Shown here piece by piece: positions 1 through 8,989 of a stretch of DNA of 64,000 nt. Both the position numbers and the translations under genes were made by a program. Position 1 is the stretch's first letter, and each line of letters opens with the position of its first letter. Under the pieces are notes generated by a model. It worked only from the letters and a program-made list of their open reading frames with translations. It was not told where the DNA came from and searched no databases. Location: positions 3,160 to 67,159 of the forward strand of contig CAJMRL010000012.1 in assembly GCA_905215805.1 (NCBI GenBank), given 5' to 3'. Source of the DNA: an uncultured bacterium (GTDB lineage: Bacteria; Bacillota; Clostridia; UBA1381).

Positions 1-158
1 GCAAAGCTCATGGACGTAACGCCTCCATTTATGTTTTCGTCACTCTCCATATAACTTTGAAGCGAAGTCGGTTTTGTACCGCCGCCGCTTGCGGTTATCA
101 GATTTTCAGTATTAAATATGCTTATTTTTATTTCAGGGTTCAAAAAATTCTTTTTCAT
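1..158 (-). CDS. Small protein, 3' part outside window
   Basis: The start codon is the ATG at 158, behind an ideal AGGAGG site on the minus strand. About 52 residues are visible before the gene runs off the window edge. The product opens MKKNFLNPEIKISIFNTE and continues through a glycine-rich TASGGG stretch. Short clostridial proteins with a similar KK-x-FLNPEI opening are common and uncharacterised, and no function is assigned. It begins only 14 bases after the stop of the secreted-protein gene, so the two are probably co-transcribed. No signal peptide is evident. Confidence 0.6.
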   Translation of the reverse strand, partial: MKKNFLNPEIKISIFNTENLITASGGGTKPTSLQSYMESDENINGGVTSMSF

Positions 159-172
159 TGCCGCTTACCTCC

Positions 173-1144
173 TTATTCTACAGTTGCCATTTCTGCACCG
201 AAGCTGTAGCCTTCAAGGCTGTTGTCTCCAATGTCGGTTATTACAAGACCAACAACATAGTCTGCGCCGCCTGACATAATTGTCTGTTCTGCCTTTTGAG
301 CGATTGCGATCTCTGTCCATGCTGCATCTTTTGACGGTTTAGCATACCATTTAACGGCATTGCCGTTTCCATTAAGAGTTACTGTATATCCCTTGTCCTC
401 TCCCTCGTACTCTTTAGGAGTATATTCTGTAGCTTCTTTGGGAGTAACCTCCGGTGTCGGCGGCTCTTCCGGCTCTGTATAAGATGTGTTAAGAACAGCT
501 CTGAAGTTTGTGAGAGTCGGAGCTGCTTCTGGATCTTTATTGTTGCGTGACTCAGTATTAAATATAAGCTCATTCAAGCTGCTGCCAGCTACAGGGTCAG
601 TATTTTTGCCATATGTTAAATCAGAACCGCGGAATGTCACGGTTGGAGTTACTGCTGCTACAGTACCTCCTGCATTTAGCTCAATGATATATTCTACTTC
701 AGCAGTTGAATTTTCGTTATCAAACGCTACATTAAAATGACATGCGTTGACGTCTTTCGGATTAAATCCGCTATTTTTGCCAAGGATTCCTACTATATTT
801 CCGTTGCCTCTTTTTATAGTAGAACTCATCACAGCATTAGTATAAAACTGATGCCCAATAAATTTCAATCCTGCTCTATACCTTGAAGCACTATTTGCAT
901 TAATATTATACGTAACTGTAACCGTATCGCCCTTCTGTGCATTTTTAAGTGCGTCTTGTCCTGCCTGAGTTAATGTGTATGTATCATTTGAAGCAGACGT
1001 ATACGTATAGCTATTCAGTGCATCTCCATCCTTTTCATACGACAGCGTTACTTCCTGAGCGCTTGCTGTAACAGCGAAAGCAGACAGCATTCCGGCGGCT
1101 ATCGTCATACCTGCCAAAGCAGACACAAACTTTTTTGTTTTCAT
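173..1144 (-). CDS. Secreted protein of unknown function
   Basis: The 323-residue product starts at the ATG at 1144, preceded by AGAGGT. The open frame continues further upstream, but only this start puts a clean signal peptide (MKTKKF, hydrophobic core, cleavage near TASA) at the N-terminus. Residues about 30-220 form a beta-rich region with little charge, loosely reminiscent of a cohesin-like or pilin-like sandwich, though I do not recognise the family. A short P/E-rich linker (PEEPPTPEVTP) follows, then a second domain of about 85 residues. The small gene at the window edge lies directly downstream. A long structured leader precedes it. It is probably an exported surface protein. Confidence 0.6.
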   Translation of the reverse strand: MKTKKFVSALAGMTIAAGMLSAFAVTASAQEVTLSYEKDGDALNSYTYTSASNDTYTLTQAGQDALKNAQKGDTVTVTYNINANSASRYRAGLKFIGHQFYTNAVMSSTIKRGNGNIVGILGKNSGFNPKDVNACHFNVAFDNENSTAEVEYIIELNAGGTVAAVTPTVTFRGSDLTYGKNTDPVAGSSLNELIFNTESRNNKDPEAAPTLTNFRAVLNTSYTEPEEPPTPEVTPKEATEYTPKEYEGEDKGYTVTLNGNGNAVKWYAKPSKDAAWTEIAIAQKAEQTIMSGGADYVVGLVITDIGDNSLEGYSFGAEMATVE

Positions 1145-1345
1145 ATAAAACCTCTCTTTCCGGCAATGCGCGTGCGTATATGCAATATACGCACGGAGGG
1201 GAATTCCCCTCCGCATTCCCAATTCCGGCATTTGCGCGTGCCGGGAGCGCGTATTTTTAAAAAACCTCTCTCTGCACCAAATACAGTGCATTGTCCCCTC
1301 GATGAATGTCAATTCATGAAATTATTATACCACCTTTATGAAAAA
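1145..1345 (-). promoter_or_regulatory. Structured 5' leader and possible promoter
   Basis: This is the space between the divergent secreted-protein gene and the AraC gene. On the minus strand a TATAAT (plus coordinates 1324-1329) could start a leader of about 170 nt. The leader holds a perfect 18-bp palindrome GGAGGGGAATTCCCCTCC at 1195-1212, a 9-bp stem with a 5-nt loop (1172-1180 with 1186-1194), and CCGGCA/TGCCGG pairing with a second TGCCGG nearer the gene that could compete. The -35 box is poor. There is no T-run after the hairpins, so this does not look like a simple terminator. Confidence 0.4.
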
Positions 1346-1404
1346 ATTTCTTGCATTATCTAATCATATTTTTGTACTATCTGCTTATATTTGATCAAAA
1401 ACAC

Positions 1405-1434
1405 TTGCGTATAATTAGATATATATGCTATAAT
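1405..1434 (+). promoter_or_regulatory. Promoter of the AraC-family gene
   Basis: TTGCGT at 1405-1410, an 18-bp spacer and TATAAT at 1429-1434. The position fits the ATG at 1464 with a short leader. Confidence 0.6.
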
Positions 1435-1463
1435 AATATCAGTTCATTGTCGGAGGAATATTA

Positions 1464-2303
1464 ATGGATATCAAATTTTCGGAGTATCCGTATGGAATGC
1501 GGGTACGTATATCGGACATGCGGTGGGATTATAAAATGTTAAACTGCCATCTGCATGACTGGTATGAAATATTTATGGTTACGGACGGTATGTGCAAGTT
1601 TTCAGTAAGAAATAATATATATGAGCTGAGGGCGGGAGATGTGGTCATACTTCCTCCGGATATGCCCCACTATCCGATGAGCGGTGAATATACCAGAATC
1701 GATATAGAAATAACGCCGGAATACATTAACACATTCTTTACAGCCGAAGCTCAGAATATACTCTTAAAATGCTTTGATAAAGAACTTCTCCACTTTTCAA
1801 GCAGTAAAACAAGCATTTTTAAGGAATACTGCCGTGAAATAAGCTCAAAAGGTCAGGATGACGATACTTTATTTGTATTCATAGGACTTCTCCTCCGTAT
1901 GTTGTGCAAAGAAAGCGCCTCTTTTTCAAAAAATAACTCCCCCTATATCCATTCTATATACAACTCCGACAATGCAAAATTAAGAAGCGTCATAGATTAT
2001 ATAGAGGAAAACTACAAGGATATACGTTCTCTTGACGAAACGGCGCGTGCATGCTACATATCCAAAAGCCATATGTGCAGAATGTTCAGGCGTGAGCTTG
2101 GCGTATCGGTAGTGGATTATGTAAACAGCGTTAAGCTGAGACACGCATGTGATAAGCTTGCAAATACGTCTATGTCTATAGTTGATATAGCGGTTGAATG
2201 CGGGTTTAATTCATCGCAGTATTTCAGCAGGATTTTTAAGACGTTCTCGGGCTGCACACCTCAACAGTACAGAAAAAGAACTAAAGGAAAAACGAATACA
2301 TAA
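1464..2303 (+). CDS. AraC-family transcriptional regulator
   Basis: The 279-residue product has the standard two-part layout. An N-terminal cupin-like sensor (about 20-110) carries an H-L-H-D-W-Y-E run and a GDVVILPP turn. A C-terminal pair of helix-turn-helix motifs follows (about 175-272), including SKSHMCRMFRREL and a second helix ending in GFNSSQYFSRIFK. The ATG follows GGAGGA by 6 bases. Cupin AraC regulators in Clostridia usually control nearby sugar-use genes, but none lies next to it. The adjacent divergent gene for a secreted protein is a possible target. The gene stands alone and ends at a strong bidirectional terminator. Confidence 0.9.
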   Translation: MDIKFSEYPYGMRVRISDMRWDYKMLNCHLHDWYEIFMVTDGMCKFSVRNNIYELRAGDVVILPPDMPHYPMSGEYTRIDIEITPEYINTFFTAEAQNILLKCFDKELLHFSSSKTSIFKEYCREISSKGQDDDTLFVFIGLLLRMLCKESASFSKNNSPYIHSIYNSDNAKLRSVIDYIEENYKDIRSLDETARACYISKSHMCRMFRRELGVSVVDYVNSVKLRHACDKLANTSMSIVDIAVECGFNSSQYFSRIFKTFSGCTPQQYRKRTKGKTNT

Positions 2304-2304
2304 A

Positions 2305-2344
2305 ATGGCTGCGGTACAACTGATATTGATTGTACCGCAGCCAT
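2305..2344. terminator. Bidirectional terminator
   Basis: Perfect 15-bp stem (2305-2319 with 2330-2344) and a 10-nt loop, between the convergent AraC gene and the Rpn-type gene. A/T-rich sequence lies on both sides, so it can serve both directions. Confidence 0.8.
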
Positions 2345-2373
2345 TATTATAGATTGTTTTATTATTAAATAAA

Positions 2374-3354
2374 TTATACATTTGTATTTGATTGCTTTAA
2401 CATATCCTCATATTTTTTATATTCACTCTCGGGCACACGCAGAGCCGCCATTGCCTGCTCCGCTGTCAGCTTCATGCTATCCATTAGGTTGCGGATAGAA
2501 TTTAGGATTCCCTTTTCCATTCCCTTTTCCATTCCCTTTTCCATTCCCTTTGCTTCTACACCCTTACTGATATTGCACATAACCGACACCTCCTCGTCTA
2601 ATTTTTGAGTCATTTTGATATTAAAATCATTTGTTAAAATAAGTTTTTTTTCCTCCGCAAGCCTGTCAGATGAAAGCAAAACCTCCAACAGCTTTAAAAC
2701 TCCATCATAATTTTCATCATTTTCTGCACCTAAGCATATCATTACTGCTGTCATCAAATCATAATTTTCTGATTTTTCGTGAACATCTCCTACAATACTG
2801 TTTTCGGCAATCGAATAGCTTGTAATGCTGTTTTCTCTGTTTTTAGGCGGATTTACACAAATCCATATTGAATACACTTTCTTTATATTCTCATAATGAA
2901 AATTTGTAAATTCTGTTCCGTACTGAGCCGAAACCATTCTGCTGCAATAATATATTACACGTTTCATTAAAGGATACCCGGGATAAAAATCGTTTTGAGC
3001 TTCTATATTTATTATAAGCCGTATATGGTCTCCGGATGCAGGCGCAACAGACATAAAACGTATATCATATGTGACTGTGCCCTCGTTAAGAGTTCTATCC
3101 TCGTTGGACATACCATTTATTATTTCGCTGTTTGTTTCGTTAGGATAAACCGCAATTTCTCCTATTTGCGGTTCGCCCTCAATGTACTTTTCTGCAATAT
3201 CGTTTATATTACAATCACAGTATTCCTTCACGCATGACTTTAAAATCCATGCAAGTATAATTTTATTCGCAAGCAGGCGCTTGCATGAAGCATCCAATGC
3301 CGCTTTTTCTTCCGTATTAGATATATCCTTTGAAAGAATGTTTTCATGCTCCAC
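2374..3354 (-). CDS. Rpn-type PD-(D/E)XK nuclease / transposase-like protein (copy 1)
   Basis: The 326-residue product begins at the GTG at 3354, 9 bases after AGGGGGG. A longer frame from a TTG at 3405 is unlikely because that TTG is part of a -35 box, and because the GTG start aligns residue for residue with the start of the paralogue at 30822. The core IINIEAQNDFYPGYP holds the E-x-Q form of the PD-(D/E)XK motif typical of the Rpn / PDDEXK_2 family, thought to act in RecA-independent DNA exchange. The C-terminal part has a tandem GMEK repeat and a helical tail. It is a single-gene unit with its own promoter. The family assignment is from motif recognition, and activity is unknown. Confidence 0.8.
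   Translation of the reverse strand: MEHENILSKDISNTEEKAALDASCKRLLANKIILAWILKSCVKEYCDCNINDIAEKYIEGEPQIGEIAVYPNETNSEIINGMSNEDRTLNEGTVTYDIRFMSVAPASGDHIRLIINIEAQNDFYPGYPLMKRVIYYCSRMVSAQYGTEFTNFHYENIKKVYSIWICVNPPKNRENSITSYSIAENSIVGDVHEKSENYDLMTAVMICLGAENDENYDGVLKLLEVLLSSDRLAEEKKLILTNDFNIKMTQKLDEEVSVMCNISKGVEAKGMEKGMEKGMEKGILNSIRNLMDSMKLTAEQAMAALRVPESEYKKYEDMLKQSNTNV
2510..2545 (-). repeat. 12-bp tandem repeat encoding GMEK
   Basis: Three near-identical 12-bp units (plus strand cccttttccatt) inside the Rpn-type gene. Each adds one Gly-Met-Glu-Lys unit in frame. The paralogue at 30822 has only one comparable unit (GIEK), so copy number varies within the family. Confidence 0.85.
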
Positions 3355-3376
3355 GTACTGTACCCCCCTATAATTT

Positions 3377-3405
3377 ATTTTATCATAATCACGGATCGAT
3401 TTCAA
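3377..3405 (-). promoter_or_regulatory. Promoter of Rpn-type copy 1
   Basis: TTGAAA (plus 3400-3405), 17-bp spacer and TAAAAT (plus 3377-3382) on the minus strand. The layout matches the promoter of the paralogue. Confidence 0.7.
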
Positions 3406-3511
3406 GACTTTATTATATACAAAATATTATACTGAAATTTATACAATAATACATTGATAACCAAAGCCTTGCAGCAACGAAAGACAATGTCCAATTGCCG
3501 CAGCCTTGATT

Positions 3512-3949
3512 TTATCCTTGAGTCTCTTCCGGTTTATTATCGGTATTATTTTTTTTATTTTTTTTCTTCATTCTTATCCTGTCTCCGCTGAGCATAAGGA
3601 ATCTTCTGGTCGCAAAAAGTACGGCGATCGACACAACGGTTATAAAATTCTCCAGCGGAGTAGTGTGCATAACGACAAGCTGCTTTGCAATAGCGAAAGC
3701 AAGCACTTCTATTACAGTTTCGGGTGTATGCTTAACAAGCATCTTTATAAACTCAACGCCGATAGCAAGCGTCATAGCCTTATCAAGTATCGAGACAAGA
3801 ATATCATCCTCTTGAAACAATGAGCTGTTCAGCGCCTGCCCCAGCAGTCTTACACTCAATATAAGCACCGAAACTCCGACAACAAACGCTATTATAAGCT
3901 CCAATATATATCCTATTTCAAACATTATATCTTGCAGACGCTTGCGCAT
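3512..3949 (-). CDS. PsiE-like small membrane protein
   Basis: The 145-residue product starts at the ATG at 3949, behind GGAGG. The frame extends further up, but this start has the only good ribosome site. It has three or four hydrophobic segments: about 12-34, a possible weak one at 54-66, 80-96 and 100-115. The motif HTPETVIEVLAFAIAKQLV is similar to the PsiE (phosphate-starvation-inducible E) family. The C-terminus is a basic, Lys/Asn-rich cytoplasmic tail. Function is not established even for the family. The gene is a single unit with its own promoter. An unrelated small membrane protein with chance similarity is the main alternative. Confidence 0.6.
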   Translation of the reverse strand: MRKRLQDIMFEIGYILELIIAFVVGVSVLILSVRLLGQALNSSLFQEDDILVSILDKAMTLAIGVEFIKMLVKHTPETVIEVLAFAIAKQLVVMHTTPLENFITVVSIAVLFATRRFLMLSGDRIRMKKKNKKNNTDNKPEETQG

Positions 3950-3995
3950 AGATCCATCCTCCCATTCATACCGGTCACTTGTATATTCAAGCATT

Positions 3996-4024
3996 ATTAT
4001 AACATTTTTCGACAAAAAAGTAAA
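3996..4024 (-). promoter_or_regulatory. Promoter of PsiE-like gene
   Basis: TTTACT (plus 4019-4024), 17-bp spacer, TATAAT (plus 3996-4001) on the minus strand. Confidence 0.6.
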
Positions 4025-4105
4025 TAAGCTTTGATAAAATATTTAGATTATTTTTCCTTAGTTTAACGAATTTGCCGATATTTTTAAAATAATGCCAAAT
4101 TGTAA

Positions 4106-4134
4106 TTGACATTTCAATTATGTTGATATATAAT
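4106..4134 (+). promoter_or_regulatory. Consensus promoter of glmM
   Basis: TTGACA (4106-4111), exactly 17 bp, TATAAT (4129-4134). A perfect sigma-A type promoter, suggesting strong constitutive transcription. Confidence 0.9.
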
Positions 4135-4176
4135 GTAAGCGTATAATTTTGTTTTCAATTCAGGAGGAATATATAT

Positions 4177-5529
4177 ATGGGTAAATTATTCGGCACTGAC
4201 GGCATAAGAGGGATTGCCAACAAGGAGCTTACGGCGGAGCTGGCTTTTAAAACGGGACAGTGCGGCGCATATGTGCTTACAAAGCATACCAAGGGCAGAC
4301 GTCCGAGGATTCTTATAGGAAAGGATACGAGAAAATCCGGCGATATGCTTGAGGCGGCTTTAACGGCAGGCTTGTGCTCGGTGGGCGTAAAGGTAATTCC
4401 GTTGGGAGTTATACCGACTCCGGCTGTGGCATATCTTACAAGACTTTACAAGGCAGACGCGGGCGTTGTCATTTCGGCATCGCATAACCCGTGCGAATAT
4501 AACGGAATAAAATTCTTTAACGGAGACGGATACAAGCTTTCGGACGGTATAGAGAATGAAATAGAGGAATACCTTTTGGGAGAAAAGGAAATAGATGACC
4601 TCCCCACTCACGGCAAGGTCGGATATGTAAGCGCTAACCATAATGCCGTTGAGGATTATGTTTCGTTTGCGTGCTCAACGATAGACTGCCGTCTTGACGG
4701 AATGAAAATAGCGGTCGACTGCGCCAACGGAGCAAGCTACCAGACGGCGTTTAAGGCTTTAAATAAACTGGGCGCAAACGTAGAAGCAATACATAACACC
4801 CCGGACGGAATAAATATAAACTACAAATGCGGCTCTACCCATATGGAAAGCCTCCAAGCATATGTTAAATCGATAGGCGCGGACGTCGGTATCGCATTTG
4901 ACGGCGATGCGGACAGAATGCTTGCGGTTGACGAAAACGGAAACCTTATAGACGGAGACCAGATAATGGCGGTATGCGCACAGTATATGCAGACGCAGGG
5001 AAAGCTTAAGCAGAATACGCTTGTGGCTACTGTTATGAGTAATCTCGGACTTTTCATAGCCGGCGAAAAGATGGGACTCAATATACCCAGAACAAAGGTC
5101 GGCGACAGATATGTGCTTGAGGAAATGCTTGCAAACGGCTATAATATAGGCGGCGAGCAGTCGGGACATATAATATTCCTCGATTACAATACGACCGGAG
5201 ACGGTTTGGTAAGCGCGCTTCAGTTTTTATCGGTGCTTAAAAAGACGGGCAAAAAGGCGTCGGAGGCGGCTTTGATAGTAAAGGTCATGCCTCAGGTATT
5301 GTGCAATGCAACGGTAAAGCTTGAGAATAAGAATAAATACATGGAAAATGAGGAAATAGCAAAGGCATGCAAGGCTCTTGAGGATGAATTCAACGGCGAG
5401 GGACGCGTGCTCATAAGACCTTCCGGCACTGAACCTTTGGTAAGAGTTATGATAGAGGGCAGCGATCAGAAGTATATATCCAAAAAAGCTCGTGAGCTTG
5501 CGGATATGATAGAACGTATTTTAGGCTGA
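4177..5529 (+). CDS. glmM: Phosphoglucosamine mutase
   Basis: This 450-residue enzyme interconverts glucosamine-6-phosphate and glucosamine-1-phosphate, the entry to UDP-GlcNAc and peptidoglycan. The start GKLFGTDGIRG, the active-site loop ISASHNP with the phosphorylated serine at about residue 102, the metal-binding DGDADR near 241-246 and the C-terminal phosphate-binding RPSGTEP are all present, and length matches the family. RBS GGAGGA precedes the ATG. In many Firmicutes glmM sits downstream of cdaA-cdaR. Here those genes lie about 37 kb away on the other strand and glmM is alone with its own strong promoter. Confidence 0.97.
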   Translation: MGKLFGTDGIRGIANKELTAELAFKTGQCGAYVLTKHTKGRRPRILIGKDTRKSGDMLEAALTAGLCSVGVKVIPLGVIPTPAVAYLTRLYKADAGVVISASHNPCEYNGIKFFNGDGYKLSDGIENEIEEYLLGEKEIDDLPTHGKVGYVSANHNAVEDYVSFACSTIDCRLDGMKIAVDCANGASYQTAFKALNKLGANVEAIHNTPDGININYKCGSTHMESLQAYVKSIGADVGIAFDGDADRMLAVDENGNLIDGDQIMAVCAQYMQTQGKLKQNTLVATVMSNLGLFIAGEKMGLNIPRTKVGDRYVLEEMLANGYNIGGEQSGHIIFLDYNTTGDGLVSALQFLSVLKKTGKKASEAALIVKVMPQVLCNATVKLENKNKYMENEEIAKACKALEDEFNGEGRVLIRPSGTEPLVRVMIEGSDQKYISKKARELADMIERILG

Positions 5530-5535
5530 TTTTTC

Positions 5536-5649
5536 AGGGGGCTGTCGCTTTTGGTATAATCCCCTTAGAGTAGACACATGAAATAACAAAAACGTTCATG
5601 TTCACTCTAAGGGGGTTTTTCTATGCAATTCTTAATGCGACAGTGCCCT
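5536..5649 (+). repeat. Nested inverted repeat acting as terminator
   Basis: An outer arm GGGGGCTGTCGC (about 5537-5546) pairs with GCGACAGTGCCC (about 5637-5648). Inside lies a second hairpin, 5561-5582 with 5595-5615, followed by five T. The outer arm carries the GCTGTCGCTTTT motif found in eight other intergenic repeats of this window. It follows glmM. Confidence 0.7.
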
Positions 5650-5684
5650 TTATTTTTTTGCTGCGAATTTTTTTGCGAAAAATA

Positions 5685-5713
5685 TTGAAAAGAGATAAAA
5701 AATATGGTATAAT
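5685..5713 (+). promoter_or_regulatory. Promoter of SNF2 gene
   Basis: TTGAAA (5685-5690), 17-bp spacer, TATAAT (5708-5713). Confidence 0.8.
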
Positions 5714-5764
5714 AATAGGATAAATCAAACAGCATAGGTATAGGAAGAAAGGGTGCGGCGGCAT

Positions 5765-8700
5765 ATGGACATTACGGATGCTATGATAAAGAAATCTTGT
5801 TCAGCCACGATGTATAAGCGCGGAATGGAATACTTCCGCGAAGGAAGAGTGCATTTAAGAAAACGCGGGGATAATTTTATAAATGCGGTCGTGGACGGTG
5901 ATGAGATATATAATGTACAGGTAAAATTTGATGAAAACGGGATAACAGGCTGTATGTGCACATGCCCGTATTTTCAGACCATGAACTCGGTATGCAAGCA
6001 TATAGTAGCGGCAATGAAGCAGCGGCAGACAGAAATTGAAGAGGGCGGCAGCTACGTTGACGAGAACGACCAGCTTGCCCAGATGCTGTGCGGGGAGTAT
6101 ATGGCTCAGAAAAATGAGAAGGAAACGCTTTATCCGGCGTTTGTCATATATATAAACACGAGCGCAAAAACCGGAACAAGCTGCAGCGTGGCGATGATGT
6201 TTAACGGAGCGGCGCTTCACGGCATAGAAAATTTTCTCGACAGCTATATATCGGTACGTGAATTTAAAATCGACCGTTCCCTCTCCTACATTCCCGGAAA
6301 GACGGAGTTCGGCAAATATCACCGTGAAGTCGTGGATATTCTTGCGGAGGGATACGAAAACCGCTCGGGAGATTCAAATTATTATCATAAGGCGGCGTAC
6401 AGAACGCCTATAGGAGTAAACACGCTCGGAAGAATTCTTCCGTATATGAAATATGTTGATTTTTCGCTGTTTTTTGATGCGATAGACTTGGGCGCTGTTC
6501 AGATAAAGGAAGAAAATCCCGATATATTGATAGATGTAAACGCTCTGGATAATGAAATAACAATGACTGTCAGCGAAAGGGGCTTTGCGCTCACGCGTGA
6601 CGGGGAATGGTTCTTTTATGAAAATGCAATATACCATACCGATGAGGAATGGCGCGGATATTTTATGCCGATATACAGGGCGCTTGCGGTAGAGAGCAGG
6701 ACCTATATAGCCTTCCGCGGTGCAAACAGGATAAGCTTTGCTTCGGAGGTGCTTCCGGCAATAGAAGGAAGGCGCGGAGTTGTAACGCAGGGGCTTGATG
6801 AGGTGATAGTGAATGAAAAGCCGACATTTGAGATATATTTCGATGCATTCGGAGAACGCATCACAGCGGCGGTCATAGCGTCTTACGGCTCGATCTCCAT
6901 GACTCTTCCCGGAGGAGAAAATACAAGCTCCAAGGTAGTTGTGCGTGATTTCGAGGCGGAGAATGATATTTTGTATTCATTCGAGGGATTTTCGAGGGAT
7001 AACGGCAGATTTGTGATAGACGACGATGATAGGATATACGATTTTATAACGCTTGAAATACCTATACTGCAAGCTAAGGCTAAGCTTTATATGTCCGACA
7101 GGTTTAAGGCTGTAAGTATTACTAATGATATAGATTTAAAGGTCTGGGTCGATTATAATAGGGAAACGAATCTTTTGGAGGCGGAATTTGAAACTGACCT
7201 GAGCTATTCGGAGATCAGGGAGATTTTAAAGGCTGTAAGGCTCAGACGCAAATTCTTCCGCCTTAAGGACGGACGCTTTCTTGATATTGCAGGGTCTATG
7301 GAAAGCAGCCCGCTTTCAGTCATGGCGTCGCTTGATTTTACCGATAAGGAGCTGAAAGCCGGGGCAAAATCTCTGCCCAAATATAATGCGCTGTATCTGG
7401 ATGCTTTGGATAAGATAAAGAAGCGGGAAGGCTTTGATGAGCTTATAAGAAGGATTAAAAATACCGAGGCCGTTTTTCCGGAGCATCTTAAGGATATATT
7501 AAGAGGCTATCAGAAAACAGGTATCGCATGGATGCGTCAGCTTTCTATGCTGGGGCTGGGTGGGATCCTTGCGGACGATATGGGTCTGGGAAAAACATTG
7601 CAGGTCATAGCCTTCTTTATGGGAGAAAAGCCGAAAAGACCGGCGCTTATAGTAGCTCCGAGCGCGCTTTTGTATAACTGGTATAACGAAATACAAACCT
7701 TTACTCCCGAAGCAAAAGTGCTTATAGCGGACGGGGAAAAGAGCGCAAGAGAAAAGGATATAAGGACGGCGATGGATTATGATTTTGTCATAACATCATA
7801 TCCGCTTTTAAGGCGTGATGCGGAGCTGTATAAGGAAATAAGCTTTTCATATTGCTTTATAGATGAAGCGCAGAATATAAAAAATCCAAAGACGATGAAT
7901 GCGCTGAGCGTTAAGAATGTACGTGCGGATATAAAATTCGCGCTTACTGGTACTCCGGTCGAGAATTCGCTTCTGGAGCTTTGGAGCATATTTGATTATG
8001 TAATGAAGGGGTTTTTGTACAGCGCCGCGGAATTCAAGCGCCGATATGAGATACCTATCACAAAGGAAGGCGACGCAGGTGCGTCAAGAAGCCTGCGTAC
8101 AAAGATAAAGCCGTTTATATTGAGAAGAATGAAGGACGAGGTGCTCTATGAGCTGCCGGAAAAGATAGAAAATACGATGTATGCCGAGCTTGTGCCGGAG
8201 CAGAAGCAGCTTTATGCCTCCTATCTTGCAACGGCAAAGGACCGCACTCTTTCCCTGCTTCAGGACGGAAGCGCGGACGGCAAATTTCAGATACTTACGC
8301 TGCTTACGAGGCTTCGTCAGATATGCTGTCATCCGGCTTTGTTTGATACAGCATATAAAAGTGAAAGCGGAAAGCTGGAGATGCTTATGGATATTATCGA
8401 CAGCGCCATTGACTCCGGACACAGGCTGCTTATATTTTCCCAGTTTACCTCGATGCTCAACATAATCGAGAAAAAGCTTTCTCAGAGGAAAATAGAGTTT
8501 TTCCGGCTGGACGGCTCAACAAAGCCCTATGACCGAATGGAAATGAGCGAGCAGTTTAATTTGGGTCAGAGAAGCGTGTTTTTGATTTCGTTAAAGGCGG
8601 GAGGTACTGGACTTAACCTTACCGGAGCGGATATGGTCGTGCATTACGACCCATGGTGGAATCCGGCGGTTATGGACCAGGCTACCGACCGTGCTTACAG

Positions 8701-8875
8701 AATAGGACAAAAAAGAGCTGTACAGGTCATAAGACTTGTGTCAAGAGGAACTATAGAGGAAAAAATAATACGTCTTCAGGAAAGCAAACGCTCCCTGGCG
8801 GACGATATTATAAGAGTAAACAACAACTCGCTGTCATCGCTTACTAATGAGGAGATAATTTCTTTATTTGAATGA
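5765..8875 (+). CDS. SWIM zinc-finger SNF2-family helicase
   Basis: The 1036-residue protein starts with a SWIM zinc-binding motif (C-x-C, then C-x-H in SVCKHIVAA, about 65-85). A long uncharacterised middle part follows. The C-terminal SNF2 motor starts near residue 575: Walker A in DDMGLGKT, a DEAQ box, a TGTPVEN motif, and helicase C motifs including SLKAGGTGLNLT and DRAYRIGQ. Such proteins are double-strand DNA translocases, and the bacterial SWIM-SNF2 type has no settled role. A GTG at 5753 is an alternative start; the ATG at 5765 is preferred for spacing from the AAAGGG site. The glycosyltransferase gene follows closely, perhaps in the same transcript. Confidence 0.92.
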   Translation: MDITDAMIKKSCSATMYKRGMEYFREGRVHLRKRGDNFINAVVDGDEIYNVQVKFDENGITGCMCTCPYFQTMNSVCKHIVAAMKQRQTEIEEGGSYVDENDQLAQMLCGEYMAQKNEKETLYPAFVIYINTSAKTGTSCSVAMMFNGAALHGIENFLDSYISVREFKIDRSLSYIPGKTEFGKYHREVVDILAEGYENRSGDSNYYHKAAYRTPIGVNTLGRILPYMKYVDFSLFFDAIDLGAVQIKEENPDILIDVNALDNEITMTVSERGFALTRDGEWFFYENAIYHTDEEWRGYFMPIYRALAVESRTYIAFRGANRISFASEVLPAIEGRRGVVTQGLDEVIVNEKPTFEIYFDAFGERITAAVIASYGSISMTLPGGENTSSKVVVRDFEAENDILYSFEGFSRDNGRFVIDDDDRIYDFITLEIPILQAKAKLYMSDRFKAVSITNDIDLKVWVDYNRETNLLEAEFETDLSYSEIREILKAVRLRRKFFRLKDGRFLDIAGSMESSPLSVMASLDFTDKELKAGAKSLPKYNALYLDALDKIKKREGFDELIRRIKNTEAVFPEHLKDILRGYQKTGIAWMRQLSMLGLGGILADDMGLGKTLQVIAFFMGEKPKRPALIVAPSALLYNWYNEIQTFTPEAKVLIADGEKSAREKDIRTAMDYDFVITSYPLLRRDAELYKEISFSYCFIDEAQNIKNPKTMNALSVKNVRADIKFALTGTPVENSLLELWSIFDYVMKGFLYSAAEFKRRYEIPITKEGDAGASRSLRTKIKPFILRRMKDEVLYELPEKIENTMYAELVPEQKQLYASYLATAKDRTLSLLQDGSADGKFQILTLLTRLRQICCHPALFDTAYKSESGKLEMLMDIIDSAIDSGHRLLIFSQFTSMLNIIEKKLSQRKIEFFRLDGSTKPYDRMEMSEQFNLGQRSVFLISLKAGGTGLNLTGADMVVHYDPWWNPAVMDQATDRAYRIGQKRAVQVIRLVSRGTIEEKIIRLQESKRSLADDIIRVNNNSLSSLTNEEIISLFE

Positions 8876-8989
8876 GAAACATTGATTTAATATCCGCAAA
8901 GAACGAAAGACAGCGTGAAAGATAAGAGGCGCGTTCCGCCTTTTACCGGAGCTTTAGGTATGAAACTGCTAAAGGAAAGGAAGATCGAA

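Noticed and set aside
3355..3405. Extended N-terminus of Rpn-type copy 1 from a TTG
   Set aside because: The TTG is the start of the -35 box, and the paralogue supports the GTG at 3354.
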